DNA of 64,000 bases from Venturia oleaginea (Eukaryota > Ascomycota > Dothideomycetes > Venturiales > Venturiaceae), in the NCBI GenBank assembly GCA_013176395.1, contig JABMLP010000001.1, positions 1,736,001-1,800,000 on the forward strand, read 5' to 3'. Positions 34,123 to 45,051 of the stretch are shown one piece after another. The notes beneath the pieces were generated by a model that searched no databases, had not been told where the DNA came from, and was given only the letters and a program-made list of their open reading frames with translations. Numbering within the stretch: position 1 is the stretch's first letter; every line of letters begins with the position of its first letter. The position numbers were made by a program, and so were the translations under genes.

Positions 34123-36584
34123 TCATCGGTCGCTGTCTTTGACTTTCTCAGCGACTATTTCTGCGCCCTTAACCTCATTTTTCTGGACCTTACTGGCCTC
34201 TTCTTCACCCTCACCCTCTTCGCCAAATTCTAGGTCAAACTCAATCTCCTCCTCTTCAGTTGGAATCGGTGCAGGAATCCCACTTCCACTGTCTCCGCTC
34301 ATCTGCCATTCCATCAATTTGGCGAATGCTCCATCCTTTCTGGCAGCCAATTCTTTATAGCTGCCTTCTTCAGCAACACGTCCATCGCCTCCAATGACAA
34401 TAACGCGGTCGCTACGTTTGATCGTGGAAAGACGGTGGGCGATACTGATCGTGGTGTTGTTACCCCGCAAAAGATTACCAAGAGCCTGGTTTACGAGAGT
34501 CTCGGACTCAGCATCAAGAGCGGAGGTGGCCTCGTCTAGGATGAGAATATCGGGCTCTTTAAGCAGAGCACGAGCGATGGCAATTCGTTGTTTCTGGCCA
34601 CCGGAAAGCTGGGTACCACGAGCACCAACATGGGTTTCAAGGCCCTCGGGCTGAAAAGGGTGTTAACATCGAGTCATACCGATTGGAGATTGTAACTTAC
34701 AAAATCGCTGATGAACGAGCAATTGGCTTTTCGTGCAGCAGTAATAATCTCGGATCGTGTTGCCAGCGGTCGACCATAAGCAATGTTCTCTGCGACGGAT
34801 CCGGAGAAAAGAACAGGTTCCTGTCCCACATAGCCAATCTTCCGCCGCAATTGCTTCGCATTCATCTTTGAAATGTCCTTACCATCGATCTCGATTGTTC
34901 CGCTGTTTGGAGTATAGAATCGCAACAGCAATTGAGCTACCGTAGACTTTCCAGCACCGCTAGGCGCAACAATGGCAATATTGGTACCCTGCTCGATCCT
35001 GAATGACAAGTTCTCGAATATTTCAACAGCCGGTCTGGTTGGATAGCTGAATGTAACGTTCTTGAACTCGATAGGACCTCGAGCAGATTTGACGGGTTGT
35101 CCGACTGTTGGGTACAATGTAGGTTTCCTATCTTGGAGTTCGAAGAGTCGACTGGCAGCACCCACACCTTTCATGAGCTCAGAATAGAAGCCAGAAAGAC
35201 CGAACAAACTCGATCCGGCATAAGCGGTATACATCAAGAAGGAAGTCAGCTCACCAACGCTGATAGCGCCAGACTTGACCATCCCACCTCCAAAGTACAG
35301 CAAGGCCAGGATCGTCATGTTACCCATGAATCCAGAGGCACTGAAGAATGTGGCGCTGATTAGTGCCTCTTTCTTGCCGAGGTAGAATATTTTCCGAGTT
35401 TGAGCATTGTATCTCGCCACCTCCTGGACTTCTCCTGCAAAGGCTTGACTGGTTCGAACATTGCCCAATCGTTCTTCGGCAATCTTGGTAAGGGTTCCAA
35501 GGTTCTTTTGAATTTTACGGCTGAGATTTCGAATGGCTCGACCGTAAAAGAAGGCTCCAATGGCAATAGGCGGGAACATGAATGCGAGGACACTCGTTAA
35601 TTTCAAGCTGACAATTCCCATCATGACCAGACCAGCACCTCCGCTCACAGCAGAGCGCAGACCGTCAGACAGGTTTTGAGTGATGCTCTTGCCAACAATG
35701 ATGGTGTCGGATCCAAGGCGTGAGATGAGATCACCAACACGGTTGGCGTCAAAGAATTCGGCATTCTGGATGAAGGTCCGTTTGTACAGGCGTGATCGTA
35801 GACGAGTGACAATACGCTCTCCGACAATTCTCAGAATGATGATGCGGGAGTAATTAGCGGCAGCACCAACTGTGAGGACGGTTCCAAGAGTGAGGTAGAA
35901 TACATATGGCTCGAGCCCAAAAAGCTTGTCGTCGTCCTTGTCCGTGGCAGCGTCCATGATCTTTCCAATAGAGAAGGGAATTGACATTGTAATAGCCGAG
36001 GAGACCAGCAGGAACAGGAATGCCCATCCTAGCAGTCGTCCTTCCGGGAGGGCAATCTTAAGCAGCCGCCATACTTCTGCCGCGCCTCCGGATTTCCCTC
36101 CAGCTGAACCGTCCTTGCTCAATTTGGCACTCAAGTTGAGCTGAGCGGCCTGCGATGCCTTTGCTGATCGACCAAAGTCGTCGACTTTTGTCTCTTGTTC
36201 GCCGTGCTCTTCAACCGCAGTCGTAGTATCTTCGTCATCGTCTTTTTCGTGAGGATCCTGCAGCTTTCCCTTCATCTCCTGGAGGTACGGCTTGGCGCCA
36301 GGTTTCTTCTGGACCTCGGCGACAACTCTCGAAAGCGAAAAAGGTCGAATGGTGGTTGATTGCTGCCATATCGAGGTACCCGTCCGTATTCCGGGAGTTG
36401 AAGGTATTGTTTGGGGAGTGATTCGCGGGGGAGTCCTTAAGCTGGGGGCACTTGAAGCGATGTGCCTGTGTATGATGTTGGCTATCCGCGGAACAGCCTT
36501 CGATTCGATATGTGATATTCTTTGCGGTGCAACGGCGCTGTGACATGCCCGCTGCAGCACGCAGAGAGATGAGTGCGAGCGCAT
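34123..36584 (-). CDS. Mitochondrial ABC half-transporter, MDL (ABCB10-like) type
   Basis: Inner mitochondrial membrane ABC exporter of the Mdl1/Mdl2 group. Minus-strand exons 36584-34701 and 34650-34123, 803 aa. The N-terminus is rich in Arg/Ser/His with few acids ([20 protein letters not shown]), as in mitochondrial presequences. A linker of about 100 polar residues follows. Residues about 180-480 are one six-helix transmembrane domain ([20 protein letters not shown] first). The nucleotide-binding domain has [12 protein letters not shown] (A-loop), Walker [10 protein letters not shown] near 540, Q-loop [11 protein letters not shown], signature [14 protein letters not shown], Walker [13 protein letters not shown] and H-loop SIAHRLST. 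The C-terminal tail is very acidic ([20 protein letters not shown]). Yeast Mdl1 exports peptides from the matrix; Mdl2 is linked to respiratory assembly. MDL1 or MDL2 cannot be chosen here. Walker A begins Ala rather than the common Gly. Confidence 0.9.
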
Positions 36585-36878
36585 GGCCCACCGCACAATG
36601 GAGAGTGAAGGAGGCGGCGCCAGACTGGATAGGCAGTGGGTTGGCTATCACCGAGTGCAGGTAGGATTCATGGTGTCTTTGATTGTCCTTCGCCGATGTC
36701 GCCTACAGGGCGCCATACGAAGGCGTGAGAGACTGGCCGTGCATTTTCCGAGTTGAGATGGATTCCACCGCAGCCCACACCCTTCTAGAACACCAGGGTC
36801 GAGAGTAGATAAATACTGAGACGGGACTTGCACCTGGATGAAAAGCATACGAAGAGCAAAACACCGGAGAATCCAATC
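36585..36878. promoter_or_regulatory. Bidirectional promoter interval, MDL-type ABC / CDC37
   Basis: The 294 nt between two divergent start codons must serve both genes. I can name no specific element. Confidence 0.5.
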
Positions 36879-38574
36879 ATGCCCGTCGACTACAGCAAAT
36901 GGGTATCATCAATCCCCCCAACGATACAATCCTCCCAGCCTAACCTATACACAGGACGCGCTCGAGCTCAGTGACGACTCGGACATTGAAGTGCACCCAA
37001 ATGTCGACAAGAAATCCTTCATAAGAGCAAAGCAGGCACAAATCCACCAACAGCGTGCCCAGCGGAAAGTCCAAATCACAACCTTGAAGTACGAACGCAT
37101 CATGAACGATGGCCTCATGCTGCGAATCGACCGACTCCTTACTGCCCTCAAATCCCACAAGGCAATCGACCAGAGTGCCGACGAACTGGTGTTCCAGGCG
37201 TTGATTGAGAGTGCCGGAGATCCAAAGGAAGATAGGCCGCCAGCTCCACCTGAGGGTGTCCACCACAATGTCAAGGAGCAGCCCACATACTCCAGGATGA
37301 TGGCCACATTGGTTGATCAAGTCAAGAAAGAAGTGGACGACAGCAAGGTGGAGAATCGATTGGAGGGATATATCACTGGCATCACCGGACACAAGACGAA
37401 GGTGGAAGGTCTCCAAGTCGAACTGCTCGCCAAATTGGCTGAATTGGAGAAGGAGGAGAGCAAGCATATTACAAGTGAGAGTATGCACGAGGGCTTTAGC
37501 TTTTCGAATGTATCATCACATTCCCTTACTGGTTCTGACAGGACTAATCTGCTGCAGGTTGCTAAGCACGCCGACGAACCAAAACCCGCTCCTTCTACTT
37601 CAAAGACCTCGAAAGTCGAACTACTAAATACACCAAGCTTATCGTCACGGCCAGAGTTAAAGAGCATAGATTCGGGCCAGTCTGAAGGAGCCGATGCGGA
37701 CATTGAAGATGGACCAGATCCAGATCATGTGGCAGCCGAGTCCGATGACGAGAACCTTCGACCAACAGAACTGGGGAAGGAATTCGCGAAGATTCAGATT
37801 GGCGACTACCGCAGCTCTCTACAGTTCATCTCACAAAATCCAGCCATAATAAATGAGCGCGAGAGCGATGGGCTACTTGTCGAGGCATTCGACGCACAAA
37901 TGGACGGCCACGCTAAGTACGCGAAGCAATGCGTCCACCAAGCTTTGCTGGTCCAATACTGCCGTCAATTAGGCAAAGACGGAGTCGGCATGTTTTTCAA
38001 GCGCATCACGACCAAGGACCATGCTGCGAACAAGATGTTCACGGACGATGTCAACAACACATATGCTAAGATCAGGGAGAGAGCCGGCGTGCTGGCTCAG
38101 CAAAAGAAGGATGACCTGGAGACCGGAGGCGAGGAACAAATCCAGCTCCATGCTGTGGATCCAGGAACCGAAATCACCATTACCATCCCACCACCAATTC
38201 CCACTTCACTGGCCGAGGGATCTACGGTTCCACCACCCACCGAAGAAGAAATCCAAGCGCGACGGATATTCGAGACCTTCCCGCCTGGCCTTCAGCGAGC
38301 GCTGGAGAGTGGAAAATTGGCTGAGGTCAACCGTGTTCTGGGCAAGATGAGCGTGGAGGAGGCTGAAGAAGTTGTAGGTCAGCTCGGCGAAGCAGGCATG
38401 TTGAATCTAGAAGAGAAGGTCATTGACGCTACCACGGAAGAAGGCAAGAGAGTGGTCGAAGAGATCGAGAGGACTCACAAGTTGCCAGGTGACGTGAGTA
38501 CTGAGGTTGAGGACGTCGATGTGGGAGGCCTTAATGTCGATCCACCGACTGCACTGGAGGATACTATCGACTGA
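36879..38574 (+). CDS. CDC37: Hsp90 co-chaperone Cdc37
   Basis: Kinase-specific adaptor that delivers protein kinases to Hsp90 in the cytosol. Exons 36879-36902 (MPVDYSKW only) and 36955-38574, 52-nt intron, 547 aa. The first exon is 24 nt, so the true start is easily missed: joined, it gives the invariant kinase-binding N-terminus MPVDYSKWDALELSDDSDIE, with Ser14 as the CK2 site. VHPNVDKKSFIRAKQAQIHQ and a coiled coil follow. The central Hsp90-binding domain includes EFAKIQIGDYRSSLQFISQN, HAKYAKQCVHQALLVQYCRQ and MFFKRI. The C-terminal domain has GTEITITIPPPIP, EIQARRIFETFPPGLQRALE and KMSVEEAEEVVGQLGEAGML. The length suits filamentous fungal Cdc37. Divergent from the ABC gene. Confidence 0.95.
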
Positions 38575-39156
38575 TGGAGACGGTGTGTATAGATATAACA
38601 GCTGAAGCAAGTGGGGATGTACAGTTTATGAGTTATGCCTTAGATGACATAATGTGCAGATACAACATGAAAATATGAGATTGCCAGAAATTTATCGATA
38701 TCGATCTGGAGTTGAGCGAGTCCCAAACTTACGGTACCTTCGATTTCGAGACACAGGCACAAGGGCACTGAGCATCTTCGAACCACCAACGCCATCCTCC
38801 AACCTAACCCTTTCTTGATCCAATCGAACACGCCTGACTCTTGCCCGTGTTATCCGCAGAAGCATCCGTCCACATCTCCCCTTCCACCTGACAACTAGTC
38901 CTCTCATGACAGGCAATTGCTCAACATGTGACACATTGAACACATCTCAGTTTTCCCTCATCAGAGCTTGCAGGGCGACAGACTCGCGATAAGAATTTGT
39001 TAAACATTCCCTAACAGGTAGGTCTAGGAATGAATACAGCCACCTTAGAAAATCAATCCCAAACGCCAACCTGGATATCTTCAACGTTTGACCTCCCAAA
39101 CGCCACCCAACGACTCGTCTCTCACCTGTACATATCCTACATAACATCCTGTCCGT
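38575..39156. other. Intergenic region between convergent CDC37 and DOA10
   Basis: 3' regions of both genes. It holds inverted-repeat element copy D at 38680. No gene is supported. Confidence 0.6.
38680..38709. repeat. Small inverted-repeat element, copy D (single arm)
   Basis: ATTGCCAGAAATTTATCGAT followed directly by ATCGATCTGG is the right arm of the family, nearly identical to that of copy B. CCCAAA follows about 20 nt later, but the partner arm is not recognisable, so this looks like half an element. Confidence 0.65.
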
Positions 39157-42100
39157 TCATTCAGCAGCCAACTGTCCATTCCTCAACACCACAGTCTTCT
39201 CTACATCGCTTTTCCTCGTAATAGGCCCAGGTCTCTTTTCTCCAAAGTTGTGCAATCGCTCGCCAATGAGGTACACCTCATCTCTGATCCTCGATCTCCA
39301 TCTCTCCGTAGCCTTGCTCGTGGCAATGAAAATCCAGATTGACAGCACAACGGCCATCGCAACCGGATAACTGAGTCTCGTAATCTGGATCTGCTTCTCT
39401 TCATCCGCAGATCGGAAAAGTGTCCAATTGAGTACCAGTGCGACGGCATAGGGGCCGCCAAGCAGTACTCCAAAAGCAACCAGCGAGGGAACGATGAAAG
39501 CCCGTGTCGCCAGTCCGGCCGCAGGCTTTAACAAGCCATCTCTCACCACAGCCTGTACCGCGCGGGCAGTCCGAGATTGTCGATTCCATGTCAATATTCT
39601 GGTCCCAATCCGGACGTAGAGAATACCCAGCGTCCAATCTTGAATAACATGGATAACGTGCGAATCCTCAGGCCCAAAGAAAACGTGAATCGGCATGAGG
39701 ATGTAAAGCTCAAGAAGGACCGCGAACAGAATAGGCAGACCAAGACCAAGAGCCGAGTAAACGTATACAACAGACAAAAGCTGCTTTGTGTACGACAGGA
39801 TCTTGCTGGCAGCCTGAGCCCGAGTTTCCGACGAAGGCCAAAAAGTGCTGCGAAGGAAGGCGAGAATGGGTCCATAATGCAGTACTGTCCACAGAATGCC
39901 ACCGAGAACGTAGGTTCCAAGCGAGAAGGCATATATATCATTGACGTTGTCGGCGTTAGGAATCGCAGTGGACAAGATTTTGCGACCAGCCAAGAGGGGA
40001 ACGATTATCACCATGATACCGGTGAAAGCAGCAAAGAACCAGACAGCAACGACGAATAGAGCAATACGGACACGAAACCAAGGTGGGATATATACGATAG
40101 CAGTCATCGTGGGATTCGTCCCGTTGACTTGAGGAGCTTGTCCATCGGCGGTGTCGTCAATCACTTCATCCACATCCACAAACACTGGCGAGCCTTTGGG
40201 TATACGCACTTGGTCGGAAGCGGGAGCCTTTACGTGTCTTCCATCTTTCTTAAAATATACCTCAATTTCTTTGTTCTCGGGTTCTGCATCCAGAGCCTCT
40301 TCCACGTCGCCAGTTTGCCGGGTGAGCCACGATTTCCAGGTGCGGTGGACGTGGTGACCTTGTTCATCTTTGTGTTGATCCTTGAACAGGAAATTGGAGA
40401 GACGAAGGACTCGGGCACATCTGCGGAACCACCATTTGTACATGGCGTGAAGGCCATCGCTGGGTCGCGCAAATCTCACCACGACTGGAGTCAAGAAGTT
40501 ATAGAAGAGAATGTCGAGTGGAAATTCGAGAGCGGACTCGCTGGATGTCCAATGGATTGGCAGTACGTCAGTGGAAGCAAACCACATCGTCCAAACCACG
40601 CCGCCCAAACACACAACAATGAGTGCACCATAGACGATTGCACTAAAAGCAATCTTGCGAAGTTGAGTGATGACATTCCGCTCAAGAACATCCCGCACTG
40701 GATGAAAAGTCGGGTCGTCAGGGTCGCGGATGAAGTATAGTACACCAGTACGCATGATCTTTCGACACATGGAGACAAACAATGCGAAGTGGAACATGTA
40801 GCATGTTCCTACAAACCAATGTACGAATCCTGCAGTCCAGGGCGAGATTAGAGTGAAGGATACTCGTGAAGAGAAAGTAGCGCTCTCAAATAGAGGCAGA
40901 AGCGCAAAGTCCAGCAAAAAGCCGCAGAATAATGGGAATGCAATCATCTCAATACTGATGATCAGAATGACCTTCAATACCCCCCCAGCTTGCTGACAGA
41001 ATTCGATGATGTGCTGTTCGATATTCCTGTACTTCGGCGAAGAGGTGATTGGAGCTATCTTGAGGTAGCAAGCACTGCAGAAAGCCACGGCCCCGTAGCC
41101 AGTGATGACAGCCAAGGCTCTGTCTCGTGCGTTCCAGTATGCAAGCATTGGGTCCGATGGAGTTACAATCGGCTCTCCGATTGATATCGAAAGAAGGCCA
41201 GTGTTCCAAAGCGTGATAAGAGCCTGTTTGATGCTATCGAATTGGGCGAGCTCGAATTCAATCAAGGCCGAGGGAAGTCCTGAAACAGGCTCCGAAAAAC
41301 CATTGGGCGTGATCGCGTATATACCGTGAGAAATTGCGGCTGCCTGTTCTGCCAGTAAACGCAAACCTGTGGAGAATGACTCTTCCAGAGAATGTAGGCC
41401 GGCGTGACAGATCATCGAGAGATACAAGAAATCCTTGGACTCAAGCTCTTTCGTGGCAGCTACGCCACCTACAAGTCGTTCCAAGGCAGCGTAGCCGATC
41501 CGATGCGCAGGTAAAGCAATGGCCTGAGATAACCAGCGAGTCTTGACATCAATGTAGAACAAGGACACTCCATAACGCCAAAAGTTCGCAGTCCAGAAGG
41601 TCAGATAGCCACCTACGGTCAGGCAGGAATCGATGAGCAAATCCGCAATGATTGTTCCCATTTGTAGAGGCACTCTGATCAAGAGCTCTGGCACGGACAA
41701 CGACAGGAGCACAAGCTTTCCATACATGTATGGCATCCAGACACAAGCAACAACGCTGATGAGAATCAAGACCGAGCTGAACAAAGCATTTTGGAAGAGA
41801 CCAAGAACTGGGCCTTGCATGCCAATAAGCTCCAGGATGCCCTCGAGATCTTCCGCGTCATCGATAGCATCAGGGTCATTTTGGTCAAGGTTAGCCGGCA
41901 GTGCAAAAACAGCAGGATCTGGGTTGACGGCAGGCTCTGCGCCAATAGCATTGTGAAGCTGGCCTGCGACTGGCTGTGCCTGAGCGAAGGGCACAAACGG
42001 GGGCTCATTTGCGAGATCGTTAACGACATGCTCATCATCTCCATCCTCGATCTCAACAAGAAGGCCTTCAACAACATGATGACGCTCAGGTGCTGGGATG

Positions 42101-44358
42101 CCACCCCAAAACCAGTTCATGGCTCGCTCAGCAAATGTCCTGTTTTCAAATTGATCCTCTTGTGGATTCAGCACGGCGGTGCCTGATGGACTCTCTGCTC
42201 CTTGCGCGCTTGAGGTCCCTTCTGCATTTCCTTCGACGTCAGGCGCGACTTGTTGGTCATTTTGGTTCTCGACACTTGGCACATTGTTTACTTCCTCTTG
42301 AGTATGGCTTGGATCTGAACCCACCGTACTTATCCACGAAAGATCATCTCTGACGTCAGATGGGCCAGCATGTTCGTTGATGCTGGAGTTTATAGCTTCC
42401 GATTCATCAAACACGTTCGTCTCGTGCAATGTCGGCGATACGTCAGATGGCGAGACATCCCGTTGTTGTCCCGCGTTTTCTCGTGCTTCAAAAGAGTCTT
42501 TCGAACGACCACCTGCACCCGGGATGACCGAGGTGTGCATGATGGTATCTTGTTCAGATGCTGATACTTGCTGCCAGCTCCCTGAGCTACCTTGGCTGCG
42601 TTGCTCGTCTTCCACAGAATTGTTGTAGCCTTCGGGTGAAACATCGACAGAGTGCTCCTCTTCTACACTTTGTTCTTCCATGCTCTGGGCGGTGTCAGCC
42701 GCTATGAAAGACCGCTCTCGGATGGGCATCTGCGGTCGTTCCTGAATAGTCTCGTCCGATCCGTCCACAGATGCCTCCGAAAATAGAGCACCTGCGAAGC
42801 GCGAAGTGTGTGGATCTGGCTTCGGATGTAATTGATCCATGTCATCTCTTGGTATTGGTTGTAATGTTCCCGAAGATTCTGCGTGCGATTCATGCGTGCT
42901 CGGAGAGGTCTCCAGATCTTTTGCAGCTGAGACCAATAATTCTTGCAGCGCGGCGTCAATCGCCTCCGGTCCCGTCCTCTCTCCAGTCAGTTCCTGTAAT
43001 CGACTCGGCAGCGATGTAATGTCGCGATCGAGATGTTCAGCTTGTTCCTTCAAATTTTCGAGATTGTTGAGAAATGGATATCGGTCTAGTAGCGCTTGCC
43101 GGACCTCGGGGGAGCAACCCTTCAACAGGGTGTCGGTTTTTTCGATGATAGCCTTGATTTCTTGCACAGTCTGGGACGCTGCGGCATCCTCACCCGTGGA
43201 ATCGATTGTTGCTGCTGCCTCTGCGTTGGCAACTGTGGATGGCGCGTCAGCTTCGTCATCTCCCGGGTCTGCGCCCTCAAACTCATCATCTGTACCTCCC
43301 GAGTCCAATTCCTCGTCGAGGTCCTCCTGGGCTTGTTCTTGAGCTCCTCCACCAGCCTGAGCTAAGGCATTGTCTGCATCTCCAACAGCAATATCAGCAA
43401 CGGGCTGCTGTTGAAGAACCCACTCTCTTATCAAGAACACAAGAATACAAGCCACAACAACAGATAAGGTTATGATCTGGCCTTCGAGAATATCAATGAC
43501 CAAGCGATTGAAGGTGGGCGAAGGAGTCAAATGCTTGAGAAAGTCGACCTCTGACAGCACCGAAGATTGCTTTTGTTGAGCCATTCGAAGAGCGAGAGGC
43601 TCCACTGTCAGATTTGAGGAGGCTTCAGTCAGGATTTCGGAGCGGCGAAGAGGCTCATACATGGATCTGCCGAGGGCTTTCACCAATTTGAAGAGCAAAG
43701 GCTCGCCGCGAGTGACATTGAGTGTCTGAGAAGTCATGTTCAAAATTGACGGTATTGATGGCACGGCATGGTTGGAATCGATATCGAGAGGAGTGCTCGC
43801 CGCGCCGTCACTTGGTGAGCCGAGAAGGTCGGCCACCAAATTCATGCCACTGTCTCTAGCCCAACCAGCATCACCAAACCAGAACATGATCCGCCATGAA
43901 TATCTCATCAGCCATGGGAGACATAGTAGCCAGACGGAGCCGACCAATAGACCACGAAGCCATACGAAGACATGCGAGACTACATGCATTACAGCTTTCT
44001 GTATGAAGACGCGGGTGGGAAGCTTCTTGGGCATATGGGGCGAGTAGAGCTTTGTGAAGCGAAAGGACGTCTTGCACAGCTCGCAGTACTTCTTCTGTGA
44101 ATGTGACAGCCACTCCATCAGACATTCTTGGTGCACGAACTTGATACTGCCACTGCACTTGCAAGGATAGAACAGAGGTTCCTCGGGGGAGCCCTCTCCC
44201 CGACATATCCGACAGCTGTCTGGCTCATCCTGAGATTGGTCTTGGTTTTGAGTATCTGGATCGAAGGCAGGATCGTTCATGATGTCTGGTAGGTCGAGAG
44301 GTTCGGCGGGCGGGGGAGGGTCATTGGCCATATGGGCGGGGAGGGTTGGTGAGTCCAT
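39157..44358 (-). CDS. DOA10: ER membrane E3 ubiquitin ligase Doa10/Ssm4 (MARCH6/TEB4 type)
   Basis: Polytopic RING-CH ubiquitin ligase of the ER and inner nuclear membrane, acting with Ubc6 and Ubc7 in ERAD of cytosolic-degron and membrane proteins. A single uninterrupted frame of 1733 codons plus stop. The N-terminal RING-CH zinc module is C49-x2-C52-x13-C66-x-C68-x7-H76-x2-C79-x12-C92-x2-C95, the C4HC3 order that defines the class. About 14 hydrophobic segments follow, beginning HVFVWLRGLLVGSVWLLCLP. A long acidic, low-complexity cytosolic loop (roughly residues 340-800) separates the first two membrane helices from the rest. The middle contains the conserved Doa10 core (FSTGLRLLAEQAAAISHGIY and later LPWL-like helices), and the C-terminus ends basic and Val-rich (RKSDVEKTVVLRNGQLAAE). 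Absence of introns in a 5.2-kb gene is notable here. The ATG at 44358 gives the expected short N-terminal tail. Confidence 0.95.
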   Translation of the reverse strand: MDSPTLPAHMANDPPPPAEPLDLPDIMNDPAFDPDTQNQDQSQDEPDSCRICRGEGSPEEPLFYPCKCSGSIKFVHQECLMEWLSHSQKKYCELCKTSFRFTKLYSPHMPKKLPTRVFIQKAVMHVVSHVFVWLRGLLVGSVWLLCLPWLMRYSWRIMFWFGDAGWARDSGMNLVADLLGSPSDGAASTPLDIDSNHAVPSIPSILNMTSQTLNVTRGEPLLFKLVKALGRSMYEPLRRSEILTEASSNLTVEPLALRMAQQKQSSVLSEVDFLKHLTPSPTFNRLVIDILEGQIITLSVVVACILVFLIREWVLQQQPVADIAVGDADNALAQAGGGAQEQAQEDLDEELDSGGTDDEFEGADPGDDEADAPSTVANAEAAATIDSTGEDAAASQTVQEIKAIIEKTDTLLKGCSPEVRQALLDRYPFLNNLENLKEQAEHLDRDITSLPSRLQELTGERTGPEAIDAALQELLVSAAKDLETSPSTHESHAESSGTLQPIPRDDMDQLHPKPDPHTSRFAGALFSEASVDGSDETIQERPQMPIRERSFIAADTAQSMEEQSVEEEHSVDVSPEGYNNSVEDEQRSQGSSGSWQQVSASEQDTIMHTSVIPGAGGRSKDSFEARENAGQQRDVSPSDVSPTLHETNVFDESEAINSSINEHAGPSDVRDDLSWISTVGSDPSHTQEEVNNVPSVENQNDQQVAPDVEGNAEGTSSAQGAESPSGTAVLNPQEDQFENRTFAERAMNWFWGGIPAPERHHVVEGLLVEIEDGDDEHVVNDLANEPPFVPFAQAQPVAGQLHNAIGAEPAVNPDPAVFALPANLDQNDPDAIDDAEDLEGILELIGMQGPVLGLFQNALFSSVLILISVVACVWMPYMYGKLVLLSLSVPELLIRVPLQMGTIIADLLIDSCLTVGGYLTFWTANFWRYGVSLFYIDVKTRWLSQAIALPAHRIGYAALERLVGGVAATKELESKDFLYLSMICHAGLHSLEESFSTGLRLLAEQAAAISHGIYAITPNGFSEPVSGLPSALIEFELAQFDSIKQALITLWNTGLLSISIGEPIVTPSDPMLAYWNARDRALAVITGYGAVAFCSACYLKIAPITSSPKYRNIEQHIIEFCQQAGGVLKVILIISIEMIAFPLFCGFLLDFALLPLFESATFSSRVSFTLISPWTAGFVHWFVGTCYMFHFALFVSMCRKIMRTGVLYFIRDPDDPTFHPVRDVLERNVITQLRKIAFSAIVYGALIVVCLGGVVWTMWFASTDVLPIHWTSSESALEFPLDILFYNFLTPVVVRFARPSDGLHAMYKWWFRRCARVLRLSNFLFKDQHKDEQGHHVHRTWKSWLTRQTGDVEEALDAEPENKEIEVYFKKDGRHVKAPASDQVRIPKGSPVFVDVDEVIDDTADGQAPQVNGTNPTMTAIVYIPPWFRVRIALFVVAVWFFAAFTGIMVIIVPLLAGRKILSTAIPNADNVNDIYAFSLGTYVLGGILWTVLHYGPILAFLRSTFWPSSETRAQAASKILSYTKQLLSVVYVYSALGLGLPILFAVLLELYILMPIHVFFGPEDSHVIHVIQDWTLGILYVRIGTRILTWNRQSRTARAVQAVVRDGLLKPAAGLATRAFIVPSLVAFGVLLGGPYAVALVLNWTLFRSADEEKQIQITRLSYPVAMAVVLSIWIFIATSKATERWRSRIRDEVYLIGERLHNFGEKRPGPITRKSDVEKTVVLRNGQLAAE

Positions 44359-44530
44359 GGTGGCGGTGGAAGTGAGAAATGTCTATGTAGGAGGACTGTC
44401 GAATTGTAGATGGGAGTATGCGGATGTCGGTGGTCCTGTCGGCGCAAGCAATAAAGCCGCTCATACACGCAAGTAGGAGGTCATTGATGAGGGATTAATA
44501 GGAGTGTGGTGTTTGTAGTTTTATTCTTCA

Positions 44531-44800
44531 ATGTCCTTTGTTCACGCAACGTACCCGGTCCTGGACTTGTATGTAGCAAGGAAAGTGTTACCCAGACGGA
44601 TGCACGGAGGTACTTATGCCGGCAGTGATGCAAACGTTCTCTCTTCAAACTTTGAATCACGTGTGAGGGCGATTCTGGAACTGAAGCAGGCAGCCATCTA
44701 CAAACGGATGCTTGGTACTTATGAAGACGCGAGATATAAGGCAGAAGAGAGTCCCGCAGTGTTCTTCAGTGTGGACCACTGTGATGGATATAGTAGGTAG
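44531..44800 (+). CDS. Short hypothetical ORF, partly duplicated downstream
   Basis: ATG-started frame of 89 codons: MSFVHATYPVLDLYVARKVL, then RAILELKQAAIYKRMLGTYE and DARYKAEESPAVFFSVDHCD. It ends GYSR. It resembles no family I know and has no targeting signal. Codons 46-89 lie in copy 1 of a tandem duplication. The second copy carries the same frame with a premature TAG in place of the CAG of ELKQ. It may be a real small gene, a fragment, or a chance frame. Confidence 0.3.
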   Translation: MSFVHATYPVLDLYVARKVLPRRMHGGTYAGSDANVLSSNFESRVRAILELKQAAIYKRMLGTYEDARYKAEESPAVFFSVDHCDGYSR

Positions 44801-45020
44801 CTTTTAGCTCTGACCTAGTTCTTAATTATCGAATGACATCAGGGCGATTCTGGAACTGAAGTAGGCAACCATCTATAAATGGATGCTTGGTACTTATGAA
44901 GACGCGAGATATATGGCAGAAGAGAGTCCCGCAGTATTCTTCGGTGTTGACTACTGTGATGGATATAGTAAGTAGGTGGCTTCTAGTTCTTACCTAGTTC
45001 TTGATTGTCGAATGACATCA
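44666..45020. repeat. Tandem duplication of about 177 bp
   Basis: Copy 1 (44666-44840) and copy 2 (44841-45020) start AGGGCGATTCTGGAACTGAA and end near GAATGACATCAG. They differ mainly by transitions: relative to copy 1, copy 2 has CAG to TAG, ACAAAC to ATAAAT, GACCAC to GACTAC, and G to A in AGTGTT. This resembles light repeat-induced point mutation. Confidence 0.85.
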
Positions 45021-45051
45021 GAGCTCTTCCCGTGTCAAGGTAGGTAAGGTT

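Noticed and set aside
43206..43475. Plus-strand frames inside DOA10
   Set aside because: Shadows of the acidic low-complexity loop of DOA10 on the other strand.
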